Shown here: positions 36,203 to 45,284 of the stretch, piece by piece
Numbering within the stretch: position 1 is the first letter of the stretch
How the letters are laid out: each line of letters opens with the position of its first letter
Source: Yoonia sediminilitoris
GTDB lineage: Bacteria; Pseudomonadota; Alphaproteobacteria; Rhodobacterales; Rhodobacteraceae
Length of the DNA stretch: 64,000 bases
Direction of reading: 5' to 3'
NCBI RefSeq assembly: GCF_003058085.1
Contig: NZ_QBUD01000009.1
Span: 1-64,000, forward strand
The notes under the pieces: model-generated
What the model was told of the DNA's origin: nothing
Database searches by the model: none
Seen by the model: only the letters and a program-made list of their open reading frames with translations
Position numbers and translations under genes: made by a program

Positions 36203-36718
36203 CTATTCGAGCGAAATGGCGTAGCGGATCGACAGCGTCTCGAGGCCGGGGTTCAGCGGCTGGCTGTCGGCATTCGACCGATGATCATAGAGCACAGTAA
36301 GGGTCGCCCCGCTGTCAAAGCTGTATCCGACCCCAAAGGCAGAGCGAAACTGTAGAGCGCCGCCGATGTCAGGCCCATCACCTGATTTATAAACCCCCGG
36401 CATCAGCGAGGTTTCGACAAAAAGCGGGACGTCAAAGACCTGCTGCGACGTCCATTTTGCACCCGCACCGAACCACAAGTCGCCATCATTTGTGACCGAC
36501 CCGCCCATGGTGGGTTGGAACGGGCCAAAACTGCGGTTGGCGTCCAGCCCGATATAGAGTTCCTCGCTAATCGACTCGTCTTGAAACTGCACGTCGGCCG
36601 CACTGAACGACAGGCGCTGCGTCTGGGCTTTTTCGCGCAAACATCCTGTTGGGCAATCGTTAAAACCCATGTCAGTCAAGCTTGTGAGCAACCAGATTAC
36701 AGCGAGCGTTCCGTCCAT
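36203..36718 (-). CDS. PagL-type lipid A 3-O-deacylase (acyloxyacyl hydrolase family)
   Basis: A 171-residue outer-membrane beta-barrel enzyme that trims the 3-position acyl chain of lipid A. The PagL catalytic triad is recognisable with exact spacing: His and Ser in DHRSNAD, then Glu 14 residues after the His in NPGLETLSIRY. Alternating hydrophobic strands such as GALQFRSAFGVGYSF precede it, and the chain ends with an aromatic-containing strand. The N terminus is a hydrophobic leader. AGGA lies 9 bases before the ATG. It follows the TetR gene by 11 bases, in a ppk2-tetR-pagL series. Confidence 0.85.
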   Translation of the reverse strand: MDGTLAVIWLLTSLTDMGFNDCPTGCLREKAQTQRLSFSAADVQFQDESISEELYIGLDANRSFGPFQPTMGGSVTNDGDLWFGAGAKWTSQQVFDVPLFVETSLMPGVYKSGDGPDIGGALQFRSAFGVGYSFDSGATLTVLYDHRSNADSQPLNPGLETLSIRYAISLE

Positions 36719-36729
36719 TGTGTCGTGTC

Positions 36730-37347
36730 CTAACTGTCAGGGTCCAGCAGGCCGAGCCCGCGCAGGTAGATGCCGATACCCGTTTCAAGCAGGTCCTCGG
36801 GGGGGAAAGGGCTTTGCGTGCCCGGATTTGAGCGGGCGAACAATTCAACGACGCCGTGTGACATCGCCAGAATATGCGCGCTGAACATCTGTGGCGGCGG
36901 GCGCTTTTCGGCGGGAATATGTTTTGACAGCTCTTCTGCGGCCTTTTCCAACACGCCCATGGCGCGGGTCGCGACCGCGTTCAGCTCTGACGTGCGGTTG
37001 ATTGAAATGCCGGATTCGAACATCGCGATATAATGGCCCGGGTATTTGCGCGCAAAGGCCAGATAGGCGCGCCCGGTCGCTTCGAATGCGGACAGTGCCG
37101 AGGGTTGGCCATTGTTGTATGCATGTTCCATCAAGTCGCCAAACATCTCGTAGCCTTGCAGGGCTGCAGCGGCGATCAGGTCCTCGCGCCCTTCAAAATG
37201 GCGATAGACTGCCGCAGGTGTCACACCTGCCTCGCGCGCGGCCTCAGAAAGGGTAAAGCCAGTGGGCCCGCGCTTTTCGATCAGCGTCAGACAGCCCGCA
37301 ATCAACGCTTCGCGCAGATTGCCGTGATGATACCCACGCTTAGGCAT
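36730..37347 (-). CDS. TetR/AcrR-family transcriptional regulator
   Basis: A 205-residue repressor. The HTH domain (about 8-55) is [20 protein letters not shown] with [20 protein letters not shown] as recognition part. The C-terminal domain is of the TetR-C/WHG type ([20 protein letters not shown]). The ATG at 37347 overlaps the ppk2 stop by 8 bases; a longer frame starting at 37392 lies within ppk2 and is not used. Its place between ppk2 and the lipid A deacylase gene suggests control of one or both, possibly in membrane stress. Confidence 0.92.
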   Translation of the reverse strand: MPKRGYHHGNLREALIAGCLTLIEKRGPTGFTLSEAAREAGVTPAAVYRHFEGREDLIAAAALQGYEMFGDLMEHAYNNGQPSALSAFEATGRAYLAFARKYPGHYIAMFESGISINRTSELNAVATRAMGVLEKAAEELSKHIPAEKRPPPQMFSAHILAMSHGVVELFARSNPGTQSPFPPEDLLETGIGIYLRGLGLLDPDS

Positions 37348-38209
37348 GCCAGAGGTCGATGCCTCCTGCAACGTGTGTGTCGATGGCGGCAAGGGCCGCA
37401 GGGTTCTTATGGGTGTAATCCAACTGATGCAGGATTTTGCTGATCACCTGCACCCGTGCGCGCCGTTTGTCATCCGACCGCACCACCGTCCAGGGGGCGG
37501 CGGGGGTATCGGTGCGCCGCAAGGTTTCGCCAATTGCGTCTGTGTAGGGGCCCCATTTGGCAAGTCCTTCGACATCAATCCATGACAGTTTCCACTGTTT
37601 CAATGGGTCTTTTTCGCGGTCCAGAAACCGCTTGAGCTGCGTGGCGCGCCCGACGTTGAGCCAGATCTTGATCAGCGTGATCCCTTCGTCGACCAGCATG
37701 CTTTCAAATTCAGGGGTTTGGCTGAACCAGCGTTCGCGCTGCTGCGGCGTGCAAAATCCGAAAACATGTTCAACCACGCCACGGTTGTACCAACTGCGAT
37801 CAAAGATCGTGACCTCGCCCTTGGCTGGCAGATGCGCGATATAGCGTTGGAAATACCATTGTGCTGCTTCGGTTTCGGTTGGTTTGGACAGGGCCACCAC
37901 CTTGGTGTTGCGCGGGTTCAGGTTTTCGCGAATCCGCTTGATGGTGCCGCCTTTGCCTGCCGCATCGCGGCCTTCGAATACGATGGCAATGCGCTGGCCC
38001 GTGTCCTTGGCCCATGCCTGCATGCGCACAAGTTCGATTTGCAGCTTTTCAAGCGCTTCCTCGTAGCTGCTGCGCTTCCAGCGCGTGTCATAGGGGAAAT
38101 CGGGATTGAGGATATCGGATTTGCGTGCAGTTTTGATCGCGTCGCGTACGTCATCAGGCGCATCCTGTTCAAAATAGCGGCTGATACCACCACCGTGGGG
38201 TAATTCCAT
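37340..38209 (-). CDS. ppk2: polyphosphate kinase 2
   Basis: A 289-residue PPK2-family enzyme, which uses polyphosphate to phosphorylate nucleotides or the reverse. Walker A is [16 protein letters not shown] (about 77-92), Walker B region [17 protein letters not shown], and the lid KFLxR-like [16 protein letters not shown]. It is a single-domain class I PPK2, most likely forming NTPs from NDPs. The ATG at 38209 is preceded by GGGAG; an upstream ATG at 38302 lacks a ribosome site. It heads the ppk2-tetR-pagL series. Confidence 0.94.
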   Translation of the reverse strand: MELPHGGGISRYFEQDAPDDVRDAIKTARKSDILNPDFPYDTRWKRSSYEEALEKLQIELVRMQAWAKDTGQRIAIVFEGRDAAGKGGTIKRIRENLNPRNTKVVALSKPTETEAAQWYFQRYIAHLPAKGEVTIFDRSWYNRGVVEHVFGFCTPQQRERWFSQTPEFESMLVDEGITLIKIWLNVGRATQLKRFLDREKDPLKQWKLSWIDVEGLAKWGPYTDAIGETLRRTDTPAAPWTVVRSDDKRRARVQVISKILHQLDYTHKNPAALAAIDTHVAGGIDLWHA

Positions 38210-38309
38210 GAAAGCTCTCCCGATCCGTCCCTCCATATATGGGGGTTTGCAGCGCCAAGCGCAATTCGGCTTTATCAGAAGTGGCAAACCAGCGGCGGCC
38301 ACATTTGCA

Positions 38310-39308
38310 TTAGCGTAGTTTTGCGCGCGTGGCGGCGCGGTCGATTGCGGTAGTCACAACCTCAGGTGCCGCGTGGTGGGGCATATGCCCAACGCCATCA
38401 AGCGCGGTCAGATTGGCAGAAGGGACGATTTCGATCACCACCTCGGCGTGAATGTTGATCGGGACGGTATCGTCAGCGTTTCCGTGTACGATTTCAATCG
38501 GAAGGGTCAAATCGGGATACCGTTTGGACAACTCAACCACATGGGCGCGCAGCGTGTTGACCTGCCGGATATTGGCGCGAAAGCTGTCCTGGCGCAGGGT
38601 CAGGCCGGCGCCGATATGCTCTGCATAGCCATCAGGGGCAGGTTGGGGGGCAAATGTGCCCTCGATCCGGCTGCGCACAACGCTGGGCGGGGTCAGCGCC
38701 GCGATCAGGGGCACAGTGACAAGACCGCCAAAGGCACTGCCGTTGATTGTGTAGTAAGGATCAAGATCGCCGGGCCATGGCATAGTAACCCCCGCCAGCG
38801 ATACCAGCGCCTTGGCATTCACAGGGTTGTCACTATCAAGCCCCTCAACGGCCCAAGCATAAGCCACAATGCCACCAAAGCTGTGGCCCGCCACAATCGG
38901 GTCGGTGATGCCGAGTGCTGTGGCGGCTTCGCGCAGCATACGGGCCTGTTGCAGCGGGCTGTCGCCTTCGGTGGCTACTGGTCCGGTCTCAACACCCTGT
39001 ACGCGGTCGGTGTATCCCATGCCGGGGCGGTCAAAGGCGGTTACCGTATAGCGGTCCGTCAAACGGTCCATCAGGTCAAAGGTGAATTCACGCAGGTTTC
39101 CACCGGCACCATGCAACAAGATCAGATGCGGACCGGACCCTTTTTGCACATAGTGGACCTGCCCGCCGGTCACTTCGGCAAACTGGCCTACGGGCGGATA
39201 GGTCTGCTCTGCCTGCGCGGCACGGTAGCGCGCGCAGCCCGTCACTCCAATTGCAAGGACTGCACAAAGCGTAACAGTTGTGATCAATTTACGTCCCAAT
39301 TTTTTCAA
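38310..39308 (-). CDS. alpha/beta-hydrolase lipoprotein
   Basis: About 332 residues. The frame extends far into metA, but the lipoprotein signal [19 protein letters not shown] with lipobox VTGC fixes a start near the metA stop; TTG 39308 (KK following) is the best candidate, giving a 20-base overlap with metA, with 39299 TTG as alternative. The hydrolase fold shows HGAGGN oxyanion loop, nucleophile elbow AGHSFGG, an acid in HGNADDTVP and His in GVGHMPHH. It probably sits as an anchored periplasmic hydrolase. Substrate unknown. Confidence 0.85.
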   Translation of the reverse strand: MKKLGRKLITTVTLCAVLAIGVTGCARYRAAQAEQTYPPVGQFAEVTGGQVHYVQKGSGPHLILLHGAGGNLREFTFDLMDRLTDRYTVTAFDRPGMGYTDRVQGVETGPVATEGDSPLQQARMLREAATALGITDPIVAGHSFGGIVAYAWAVEGLDSDNPVNAKALVSLAGVTMPWPGDLDPYYTINGSAFGGLVTVPLIAALTPPSVVRSRIEGTFAPQPAPDGYAEHIGAGLTLRQDSFRANIRQVNTLRAHVVELSKRYPDLTLPIEIVHGNADDTVPINIHAEVVIEIVPSANLTALDGVGHMPHHAAPEVVTTAIDRAATRAKLR

Positions 39309-40206
39309 GCTCAAAAGGCGTGGTCTGATAAATCTGGTTGATCCAGTTCCCATAAAGCAGATGTCCATGACTGCGCCATCTGTTCTGCGGTGTCTGGGTC
39401 GGGTCATCGTTGGGGTAGTAATTGGCAGGGATATTGATCGGTGTGCCGCTTGCAATATCGCGATCATATTCTTGCTTGAGTGTTTCGCTGTCATATTCGA
39501 AGTGGTTGAAGATATAGAGCGCACGGTGATCCTGATCTTCGACCAGTGCCGGGCCAGCTTCATCGCTGGTAATCAGCGTCTTGAGGCCGGGGGTGGCATC
39601 AATTTCATCCTGGCGCATTTCAGTCCACCGGCTGACGGGGATCACGCAATCATCGGAGAACCCGCGCAGATAAGGTGAATTGGGGGCTGTATTGCGATGG
39701 CGCAGACAGCCAAAGAGCTTTTCCTTCAGAAGGTGTTTTTCAACGCCGTGAAAGTAATTGATCATCGCCATGCCGCCCCAGCAGACACCAAAAGTGGAAT
39801 GCACATTGGTCTGGGTCCAGTCAAAGACCTGCGTCAGCTCTTGCCAATAGGTCACGTCAGCGAACGGCAGATGCTCAATCGGGGCGCCGGTGATGATCAA
39901 CCCGTCAAATTTCTGGTCCTTCACCTCTTCGAACGGGTGATAGAATTCCTCCATGTGGGCGGCGGCGGTGTTTTTGGTCTGATGCTCTGACATGCGGATC
40001 AGGGTCAGTTCGATTTGCAACGGCGTTGCCCCGATCAGCCGCGCGAACTGGTTTTCGGTGTCGATCTTTTTGGGCATCAGGTTCAACAAGGCGATCCGCA
40101 GCGGGCGGATATCCTGATGGGCGGCGGCATCTTCGTCCAGCACCATGACACCCTCGTGGCTGAGGACGTCATAAGCGGGCAGGGCGGAAGGCAATTTGAT
40201 TGGCAT
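39289..40206 (-). CDS. metA: homoserine O-acyltransferase MetA
   Basis: A 305-residue MetA-type homoserine O-acyltransferase (succinyl or acetyl), first committed step of methionine synthesis. The glutaminase-like fold has [18 protein letters not shown], the nucleophilic Cys in [16 protein letters not shown] (about 142), and the His/Glu of [15 protein letters not shown]. Acyl-CoA preference cannot be read with certainty; many alphaproteobacterial MetA enzymes use acetyl-CoA. It overlaps the following hydrolase gene start. Confidence 0.95.
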   Translation of the reverse strand: MPIKLPSALPAYDVLSHEGVMVLDEDAAAHQDIRPLRIALLNLMPKKIDTENQFARLIGATPLQIELTLIRMSEHQTKNTAAAHMEEFYHPFEEVKDQKFDGLIITGAPIEHLPFADVTYWQELTQVFDWTQTNVHSTFGVCWGGMAMINYFHGVEKHLLKEKLFGCLRHRNTAPNSPYLRGFSDDCVIPVSRWTEMRQDEIDATPGLKTLITSDEAGPALVEDQDHRALYIFNHFEYDSETLKQEYDRDIASGTPINIPANYYPNDDPTQTPQNRWRSHGHLLYGNWINQIYQTTPFELEKIGT

Positions 40207-40229
40207 CGGTCAGGTCCTGATTGGGTGCA

Positions 40230-41126
40230 TCAAATAGTGGGTGCGCTGTGCTTCTCAAGGGCGTCGGCGATCATATCCACAAATCCCGCTTGATCGTGAA
40301 CCTGCGTGACCGCATCCATCGGTACCGTGATCCCCCACCGGTCGGCCATGGCCTGATAACGGGGCTGGCGGTGGGCCAGTGCCTTGGCAAAGGCCCAGCG
40401 GATGAAATCATCCGGGTCCACCTTGTCTGGCGTTGTGCTGAATTCCGTCAGATAAGCCTGCCACGTTGCCAGCAAAAAGGCGGGATCATAGGACATCGGC
40501 TTGGGTTCACGGTCAAACCGGCGGACAAGTTCGGCGGTATGCGCGTCGGTGCCCTTGATCCAGACCATCAGGGTCCTGGAAGCCAGATCTGTCATGATCG
40601 GATCATCCGGATCATGCGCATCGACCCATTCGCAGATTGATCCACCCGTATCGCAGATGAAGTGCGGATATTGGTACAGATCATACGAGCGTTCGATGAA
40701 ATATCCGGTGTCATGCAGAGCGGCCACTTCGGCGGCTTCGAACTGCGCCTGCCTGCGGGTATATTCATCCCACGGCAGCCCGCCCAAGTCGGGGTTGCCG
40801 GGCTTGCCCAGATAAGACGACATCGGGCGCAGGTCATCGAACGATATGTTGGACCCGATATAGATGCTGTTGGAGCGCAGCAAATCCCGCAGGAATGGGA
40901 TTTTCATCGCCTCGCGCTTGGCATTGTCGGCGATCTGTTCGCCCATGTAGCGGGTGCCAATGCGGTAATCGATCGAATAATGAAACCAGTCCCCGCTGTC
41001 ACGCAGCATTTTGGACAGATAGGTTTTGCCAAGCCCCGACATAGCAAACAGCAGGACACGTTTTTGCGGGGCGTTGCGCCAATGGTCAGCGGTTGTGTAA
41101 ATCATGGTGGCAAGGGTTAAAGCCAT
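40230..41126 (-). CDS. P-loop ATPase of unknown function
   Basis: About 298 residues with an N-terminal Walker A, LLFAMSGLGKTYLSKML (P-loop GLGKT form). The remainder has no recognised domain but is well conserved in style with Rhodobacterales proteins annotated ATPase. Aromatic- and Asp-rich stretches such as DDLRPMSSYLGKPGNPDLGG and GYFIERSYDLYQYPHFICDT follow. The start is unclear: ATG 41126 is chosen, with GTG 41153 and ATG 41105 also possible. It lies 23 bases before metA and may be co-transcribed with it. Confidence 0.75.
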   Translation of the reverse strand: MALTLATMIYTTADHWRNAPQKRVLLFAMSGLGKTYLSKMLRDSGDWFHYSIDYRIGTRYMGEQIADNAKREAMKIPFLRDLLRSNSIYIGSNISFDDLRPMSSYLGKPGNPDLGGLPWDEYTRRQAQFEAAEVAALHDTGYFIERSYDLYQYPHFICDTGGSICEWVDAHDPDDPIMTDLASRTLMVWIKGTDAHTAELVRRFDREPKPMSYDPAFLLATWQAYLTEFSTTPDKVDPDDFIRWAFAKALAHRQPRYQAMADRWGITVPMDAVTQVHDQAGFVDMIADALEKHSAPTI

Positions 41127-41224
41127 GTGATCCAAGACGCTAGGGCCTTTCACTCGAATTGTCGCGGGTGGGCCGTTATGCGTTGGCGCCGGAAGAGTAG
41201 TTGATTTTTGCTGACCTTCGGAAT

Positions 41225-41276
41225 GGAATGTTGCTTTTCAACTCATTCCATCAGGGTGGATTGAGTGGAATCCACC
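41225..41276. other. two consecutive strong hairpins in an intergenic region
   Basis: Hairpin 1: GGAATG-TTG (41225-41233), loop CTTTT, CAA-CT-CATTCC (to 41249), 9 bp with a 2-base bulge. Hairpin 2: GGTGGATT (41255-41262), loop GAGTGG, AATCCACC (41269-41276), 8 bp perfect. They lie in the 268-base gap between the HAD gene stop and the P-loop gene start, both on the minus strand. Nothing else is seen in 41127-41394. Hairpin 2 resembles the GATGGATC-type repeats. Confidence 0.6.
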
Positions 41277-41394
41277 ATTATTGCGGCCCTATTGGGGGTT
41301 GGATCTCTTTTCGCGATCATCCGCATTTAAACTGGAAGAAACGTGCCTACACCGTCAAAGAACGTCGATCTGAAAATTGAATCGGCGGTCGCCG

Positions 41395-42078
41395 CTACAT
41401 CAGCCCCAACAGCTTTGCCCCTGCGACCAAATCCGCCGCTATGTGTTGACCAGAGGCCGCGAAGTCGGGCGAGGGGTGTTTGATGTCAGGCACCTGTACC
41501 GTGGTCATGCCTGCCGCCAATGCCGCGCGGACCCCGTTTTCGGAATCCTCGAACGCCGCACAGTCGGCGGGCGCGATCCCAAGGGTTGCGGCTGCCCGCA
41601 GATAGATATCGGGCGCGGGTTTTCCGCGTGTCACCTGATCACCGCCGATGATGATCGGAAAGTGATGACCGATGCCAGCCTGCGCCAGATGCTTGTGGGC
41701 GTTGGGTGTCTTGGTGCTGGTGGCGATGGCATAGGGCAGGCCCGTGCCCTGCAAGTGGCTGACCATAGCCGCAACGCCGGGTTTGACGGGCAGGGGGCCT
41801 TGGGTCAGTGCGCGGACTTCCACAGCCCACCGGGCGTCAAAAACTGCGGCTTTCATGATCCCTTGCAGACCATTTTGCAAAACGGCCTGTCCTTCAGCCT
41901 GAGGGCGTCCGATCATCTCGAGGAAGGTCGCATCATCGGGGGGCAGATCAAAGCTGGCGCGGGTGCGTTTGTATCCTTCGAAATAAATCCGTTCGGTATC
42001 CAGCAGCAGCCCGTCCATATCAAAAACGACCGCCCGGATGGGGCGGTCGTTTGCATTGATGGTGGTCTTCTTGTCCAT
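41395..42078 (-). CDS. HAD-superfamily hydrolase (beta-phosphoglucomutase/phosphatase-like)
   Basis: A 227-residue HAD subfamily I hydrolase. Motif I is VVFDMDGLLLDTER (about 17-30) with both catalytic aspartates; motif II is IATSTKTPNAHK; motif III GKPAPDIYLRAA; motif IV FEDSENGVRAALAAG. A cap domain of about 65 residues lies after motif I. These enzymes dephosphorylate sugar phosphates or similar small molecules; the substrate is not determined. The ATG at 42078 is chosen because the HAD core starts soon after; there is no strong ribosome site. It follows the iron-binding protein gene by 38 bases. Confidence 0.9.
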   Translation of the reverse strand: MDKKTTINANDRPIRAVVFDMDGLLLDTERIYFEGYKRTRASFDLPPDDATFLEMIGRPQAEGQAVLQNGLQGIMKAAVFDARWAVEVRALTQGPLPVKPGVAAMVSHLQGTGLPYAIATSTKTPNAHKHLAQAGIGHHFPIIIGGDQVTRGKPAPDIYLRAAATLGIAPADCAAFEDSENGVRAALAAGMTTVQVPDIKHPSPDFAASGQHIAADLVAGAKLLGLM

Positions 42079-42116
42079 TTGCTTTGAAAACCTGAGCGCC
42101 GGGTTGTTGTCCAGAC

Positions 42117-43124
42117 TTATCCGTCGAAGTTGACTTCTTCCATGATCCGCAAAGCAACAGGACGATTTGCAGCCAGTTCGCTCAGATTGGTGTCGTCTGC
42201 GGTGAAGGTCCCCCAACCGGCGACCAGATCGGACAGATCTGCGCCCTCAAGAACCGGATATTCATAGTTCAGTTCGGCGTAGATCGACTGCGCTTGGGGC
42301 GACACGAGGAATTCCATCAGTTGCAGTGCGTTGTCTTTGTTCGGCGCTGCGGTCGTCATGGCCACGCCAGAGACATTGACATGGGTGCCGCCGCCTTCGA
42401 ATGTCGGGAAGATAATGTCGACGGCGTTGGCCCACTCGATCTGCTCATCATTTTCAAGCATCTTGCCCATATAGTAGGTATTTCCAAGGCTGATGTCGCA
42501 TTCGCCGGCCCAGATCGCCTTGACCTGCGCACGGTCGTTGCCTTCGGGTTTGCGCGCAAGATTGTCCTGTACGCCCGTAGCCCAAGTTTTTGCCGCTTCT
42601 TCGCCGACATGGGCAATCACTGCGGACATGAGGGCAAGGTTGTAATTATGCAGCCCCGAACGGCTGCAAATCCGGCCTTTCCACTTGTCAGAAGCAAGGT
42701 CCTCGTAGGTGGTGATTTCGCCATCGGCGACCCGGTCCTTGGAGGCATAGACGATCCGCGCCCGTGTCGTCAGACCAAACCAGCGGTTTTCAGAGTCGCG
42801 CAAAGTGTCTGGGATGGCAGCGGTCAGCACATCGCTTTGCACAGGCTGGACGACACCGGCATCAACAATCTGTTTGAGGTTGGCAATGTCGACCGTCATC
42901 ACCAGATCGGCAGGCGAACGGGCGCCTTCGGCTTTCAACCGTTCGACAAGCCCGTCATCCACAAATGCCAGATTGACGGCGATGCCGGTTTCATCCGTGA
43001 AGGCATCCATCACCGGCTGGATCAGTTCGGGCTGGCGGGTGGTGTAGATGTTGACGTCTGCCAGTGCAGGGGCGGCCATTGCGGCGCAGGTGCTTGCAAG
43101 AAGAAGGGTTCGCATAGTCATCAT
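42117..43124 (-). CDS. Fe(3+) ABC transporter periplasmic binding protein (FbpA/FutA family)
   Basis: A 335-residue iron-binding protein with signal peptide (MRTLLLASTCAAMAAPALAD, cut after ALA). The mature chain starts VNIYTTRQPELIQPVMDAFT, followed by VNLAFVDDGLVERLKAEG and an iron-ligand tyrosine pair in GNTYYMGKM, typical of the FutA/FbpA group. No permease or ATPase gene is adjacent, so it must serve a transporter encoded elsewhere. GGAG precedes the ATG. A palindrome resembling an iron-regulatory site lies 57 bases upstream (43181-43197), suggesting induction under iron limitation. Confidence 0.92.
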   Translation of the reverse strand: MMTMRTLLLASTCAAMAAPALADVNIYTTRQPELIQPVMDAFTDETGIAVNLAFVDDGLVERLKAEGARSPADLVMTVDIANLKQIVDAGVVQPVQSDVLTAAIPDTLRDSENRWFGLTTRARIVYASKDRVADGEITTYEDLASDKWKGRICSRSGLHNYNLALMSAVIAHVGEEAAKTWATGVQDNLARKPEGNDRAQVKAIWAGECDISLGNTYYMGKMLENDEQIEWANAVDIIFPTFEGGGTHVNVSGVAMTTAAPNKDNALQLMEFLVSPQAQSIYAELNYEYPVLEGADLSDLVAGWGTFTADDTNLSELAANRPVALRIMEEVNFDG

Positions 43125-43180
43125 GAAGGCTCCGTTGTTAATGGTGCCCTTAAGCCTGAGTCTTTTTGTCGGGTCAATAC

Positions 43181-43197
43181 CTGAATAAATTAGTCAG
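43181..43197. promoter_or_regulatory. candidate iron-responsive operator (Rrf2/RirA-like TGA-N9-TCA)
   Basis: CTGAATAAATTAGTCAG is a 17-base palindrome with one mismatch (CTGAATAA-A-TTAGTCAG). It contains TGA-N9-TCA, the form described for RirA-type iron boxes of alphaproteobacteria. It sits just upstream of TTGACC (43177-43172, minus strand), a possible -35, for the iron-binding protein gene, and overlaps the mazG stop codon. Confidence 0.5.
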
Positions 43198-44017
43198 ACA
43201 TTATTTTTTGCTTTTCTGCCAGTTTGGCTGCGTCCCAAAGGGCGTCCATTTCCGCCAGATCACTGTCGGCTGGCGTTTTGCCAATATCTGCTAGCGCATC
43301 TTCGACAGCTTCAAACCGCCTTGTGAATTTGGCGTTTGTGGCGCGCAGGGCCGCTTCGGGGTCGATATCCAGATGGCGGGCAAGGTTTGCGACGACAAAC
43401 ATCAGATCGCCGAATTCTTCCGTGACCTCATCCTGCGTCAGCTTGTCGCGTGCCTCGACCAACTCGCCCGCTTCTTCGACGATCTTGTCAATGACATGGG
43501 ATGTGTCGGGCCAGTCAAATCCAACCCGTGCCGCACGCTTTTGCAGTTTCACCGCCCGTGTCAGGGCGGGCAGGCCTGTTGCCACCCCGTCAAGCGTACG
43601 CGTCTGGGCTTTGCCTGCCCGCTCTGCCGCCTTTATACGTTCCCAGTCAGACACCTGTTGTTCGGCCGATTTATCGCGTGATTCGTCGCCGAAAACATGC
43701 GGATGCCGTGCGACCATCTTGTCCGATATCGCCTTGACCACGCTGTCAAAGGTGAAATGTCCGGCCTCGGACCCCATTTGCGTGTGATAGACTGTTTGCA
43801 GCAGCAAATCGCCCAATTCGCCCTCCAGTTCGCCCCAATCACTGCGTGCGATAGCGTCGGCGACCTCGTAGGCCTCTTCTATTGTGTATGGCGCGATACT
43901 GTCGAAGTCCTGTTCGATGTCCCAGGGGCAGCCGGTTTGCGGGTCGCGCAGCCGCCGCATGATTTCGAGCAGCCGTGGCATGCCTCCGTTTGGATCATGA
44001 ATAAGGTCGTGGGCCAT
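43190..44017 (-). CDS. mazG: nucleoside triphosphate pyrophosphohydrolase MazG
   Basis: A 275-residue two-domain MazG, hydrolysing (d)NTPs to monophosphates and pyrophosphate as a housecleaning enzyme. Both MazG repeats are visible: LRDPQTGCPWDIEQDFDSIA with EEAYEVADAI and ELGDLLLQTVYH in the first, and EEAGELVEA with EEFGDLMFVVANLARH in the second (EExxE and ExxD metal ligands). It is divergent from an M20 amidohydrolase gene. Its stop codon lies inside the candidate iron operator of the next gene. Confidence 0.95.
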   Translation of the reverse strand: MAHDLIHDPNGGMPRLLEIMRRLRDPQTGCPWDIEQDFDSIAPYTIEEAYEVADAIARSDWGELEGELGDLLLQTVYHTQMGSEAGHFTFDSVVKAISDKMVARHPHVFGDESRDKSAEQQVSDWERIKAAERAGKAQTRTLDGVATGLPALTRAVKLQKRAARVGFDWPDTSHVIDKIVEEAGELVEARDKLTQDEVTEEFGDLMFVVANLARHLDIDPEAALRATNAKFTRRFEAVEDALADIGKTPADSDLAEMDALWDAAKLAEKQKIMSD

Positions 44018-44079
44018 TGCGTCGTCCGGTAAGTTGCGTTCAACTGCACCCTATTGAGCCTGATAGCGGAGTGCCACCC

Positions 44080-45237
44080 ATGCCTGTAATCAATCGGATC
44101 GCCGATTATGCCGATGATATGACCGCCTGGCGCAGACATTTGCATATGCACCCAGAATTGCAGTTTGACTGCCATCAGACCGCAGCTTTTGTTGTGGAAC
44201 GGTTGCGCGACTTCGGCGTGGACGAAATTCACGAGGGGATCGCCACGTCCGGTGTGGTGGCGATCATCAACGGTCAGGGTGATGGCCCGACGATCGGCCT
44301 GCGGGCTGACATGGATGCGCTGCCGATGGATGAAAAGACCGGGCTGGATTACGCATCGACCGTACCGGGGCGGATGCATGCCTGCGGCCACGACGGACAC
44401 ACAACAATGCTGCTGGGCGCGGCCCGCTATCTGGCTGAGACCCGAAACTTCAAAGGCCGCGTTGCGCTGATTTTCCAGCCCGCCGAAGAGGGCGGTGGCG
44501 GCGCGCAGGTTATGGTGCAGGAGGGCACGCTGCAACGGTTTGACATCCGCGAAGTGTATGCTTTGCATAATGCGCCGGGGGTGGGTGTGGGCGCATTCCA
44601 TACGATGCCGGGGCCAATAATGGCGGCGGTGGACACGTTCCATATCCATATTGCCGGACGCGGCGGCCATGGCGCCTATCCCCACGAGACTGCCGACCCG
44701 ATTGTTGCGGCTGTCGGCATGGTCAATGCAATCCAGACTATCGTCAGCCGCAATCATGATGCGCAGAAGGATCTGGTGGTCTCTGTCACCCAGATTCACA
44801 CCGGGTCTGCCGACAATATCATCCCAGACACGGCCTATGTGAACGGCACCGTGCGCACGTTCGACAAGTCGGTGCAGGCGATGGTGAGGACCCGGCTGGA
44901 AGATATCGTGAACGGGCAGGCGGCGACCTATGGTGTGACTGCCGCGTTTAATTATGATGTTGGCTATCCGGCCACGGTCAATGACCCGGCAAGAACGGCG
45001 TTCGCTGCCGATGTCGCCCGCGAAGTCTCTGCCGATGTCGATGAGGCCGCCGGACGCGAGATGGGCGCAGAGGACTTTTCCTATATGCTTGAGGAACGGC
45101 CCGGTGCTTACTTGTTCGTCGGCAATGGTGATACTGCGGGACTGCATCATCCCGCCTATGATTTTGATGATGAGGCCGCCCCTGCGGGCGCGTCATTCTT
45201 TGCAAAGCTGGTGGAGCGCGCTTTGCCGCTGTCGTGA
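44080..45237 (+). CDS. M20 amidohydrolase (hippurate hydrolase type)
   Basis: A 385-residue M20D metal-dependent amidohydrolase. The metal site is marked by LHMHPELQFD, RMHACGHDGHTTMLLGAARY, FQPAEEGGGGAQVM, YALHNAPG and the C-terminal GLHHPAYDFDD. GCGGAG precedes the ATG at 44080. Members split N-acyl amino acids. It is followed by two agmatinase-family genes 47 bases and then 1 base apart, so a shared role in degrading a guanidino or acyl-amino compound is likely. Confidence 0.93.
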   Translation: MPVINRIADYADDMTAWRRHLHMHPELQFDCHQTAAFVVERLRDFGVDEIHEGIATSGVVAIINGQGDGPTIGLRADMDALPMDEKTGLDYASTVPGRMHACGHDGHTTMLLGAARYLAETRNFKGRVALIFQPAEEGGGGAQVMVQEGTLQRFDIREVYALHNAPGVGVGAFHTMPGPIMAAVDTFHIHIAGRGGHGAYPHETADPIVAAVGMVNAIQTIVSRNHDAQKDLVVSVTQIHTGSADNIIPDTAYVNGTVRTFDKSVQAMVRTRLEDIVNGQAATYGVTAAFNYDVGYPATVNDPARTAFAADVAREVSADVDEAAGREMGAEDFSYMLEERPGAYLFVGNGDTAGLHHPAYDFDDEAAPAGASFFAKLVERALPLS

Positions 45238-45284
45238 TGCCTTCGGCGAAAGTTTGATTGGACGAAGAAAGTCAGGGGACGGTT

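Noticed and set aside
35726-36355. 209-codon frame on the plus strand over the flotillin remnant and PagL-like 3' end
   Set aside because: It runs antisense through two unrelated features and its translation has no family-like pattern.
43879-45150. 423-codon open frame on the minus strand opposite the M20 amidohydrolase
   Set aside because: It is antisense to a clearly conserved enzyme, has low-complexity His/Arg-rich translation and crosses the start of mazG. GC-rich codon bias explains such long shadow frames.
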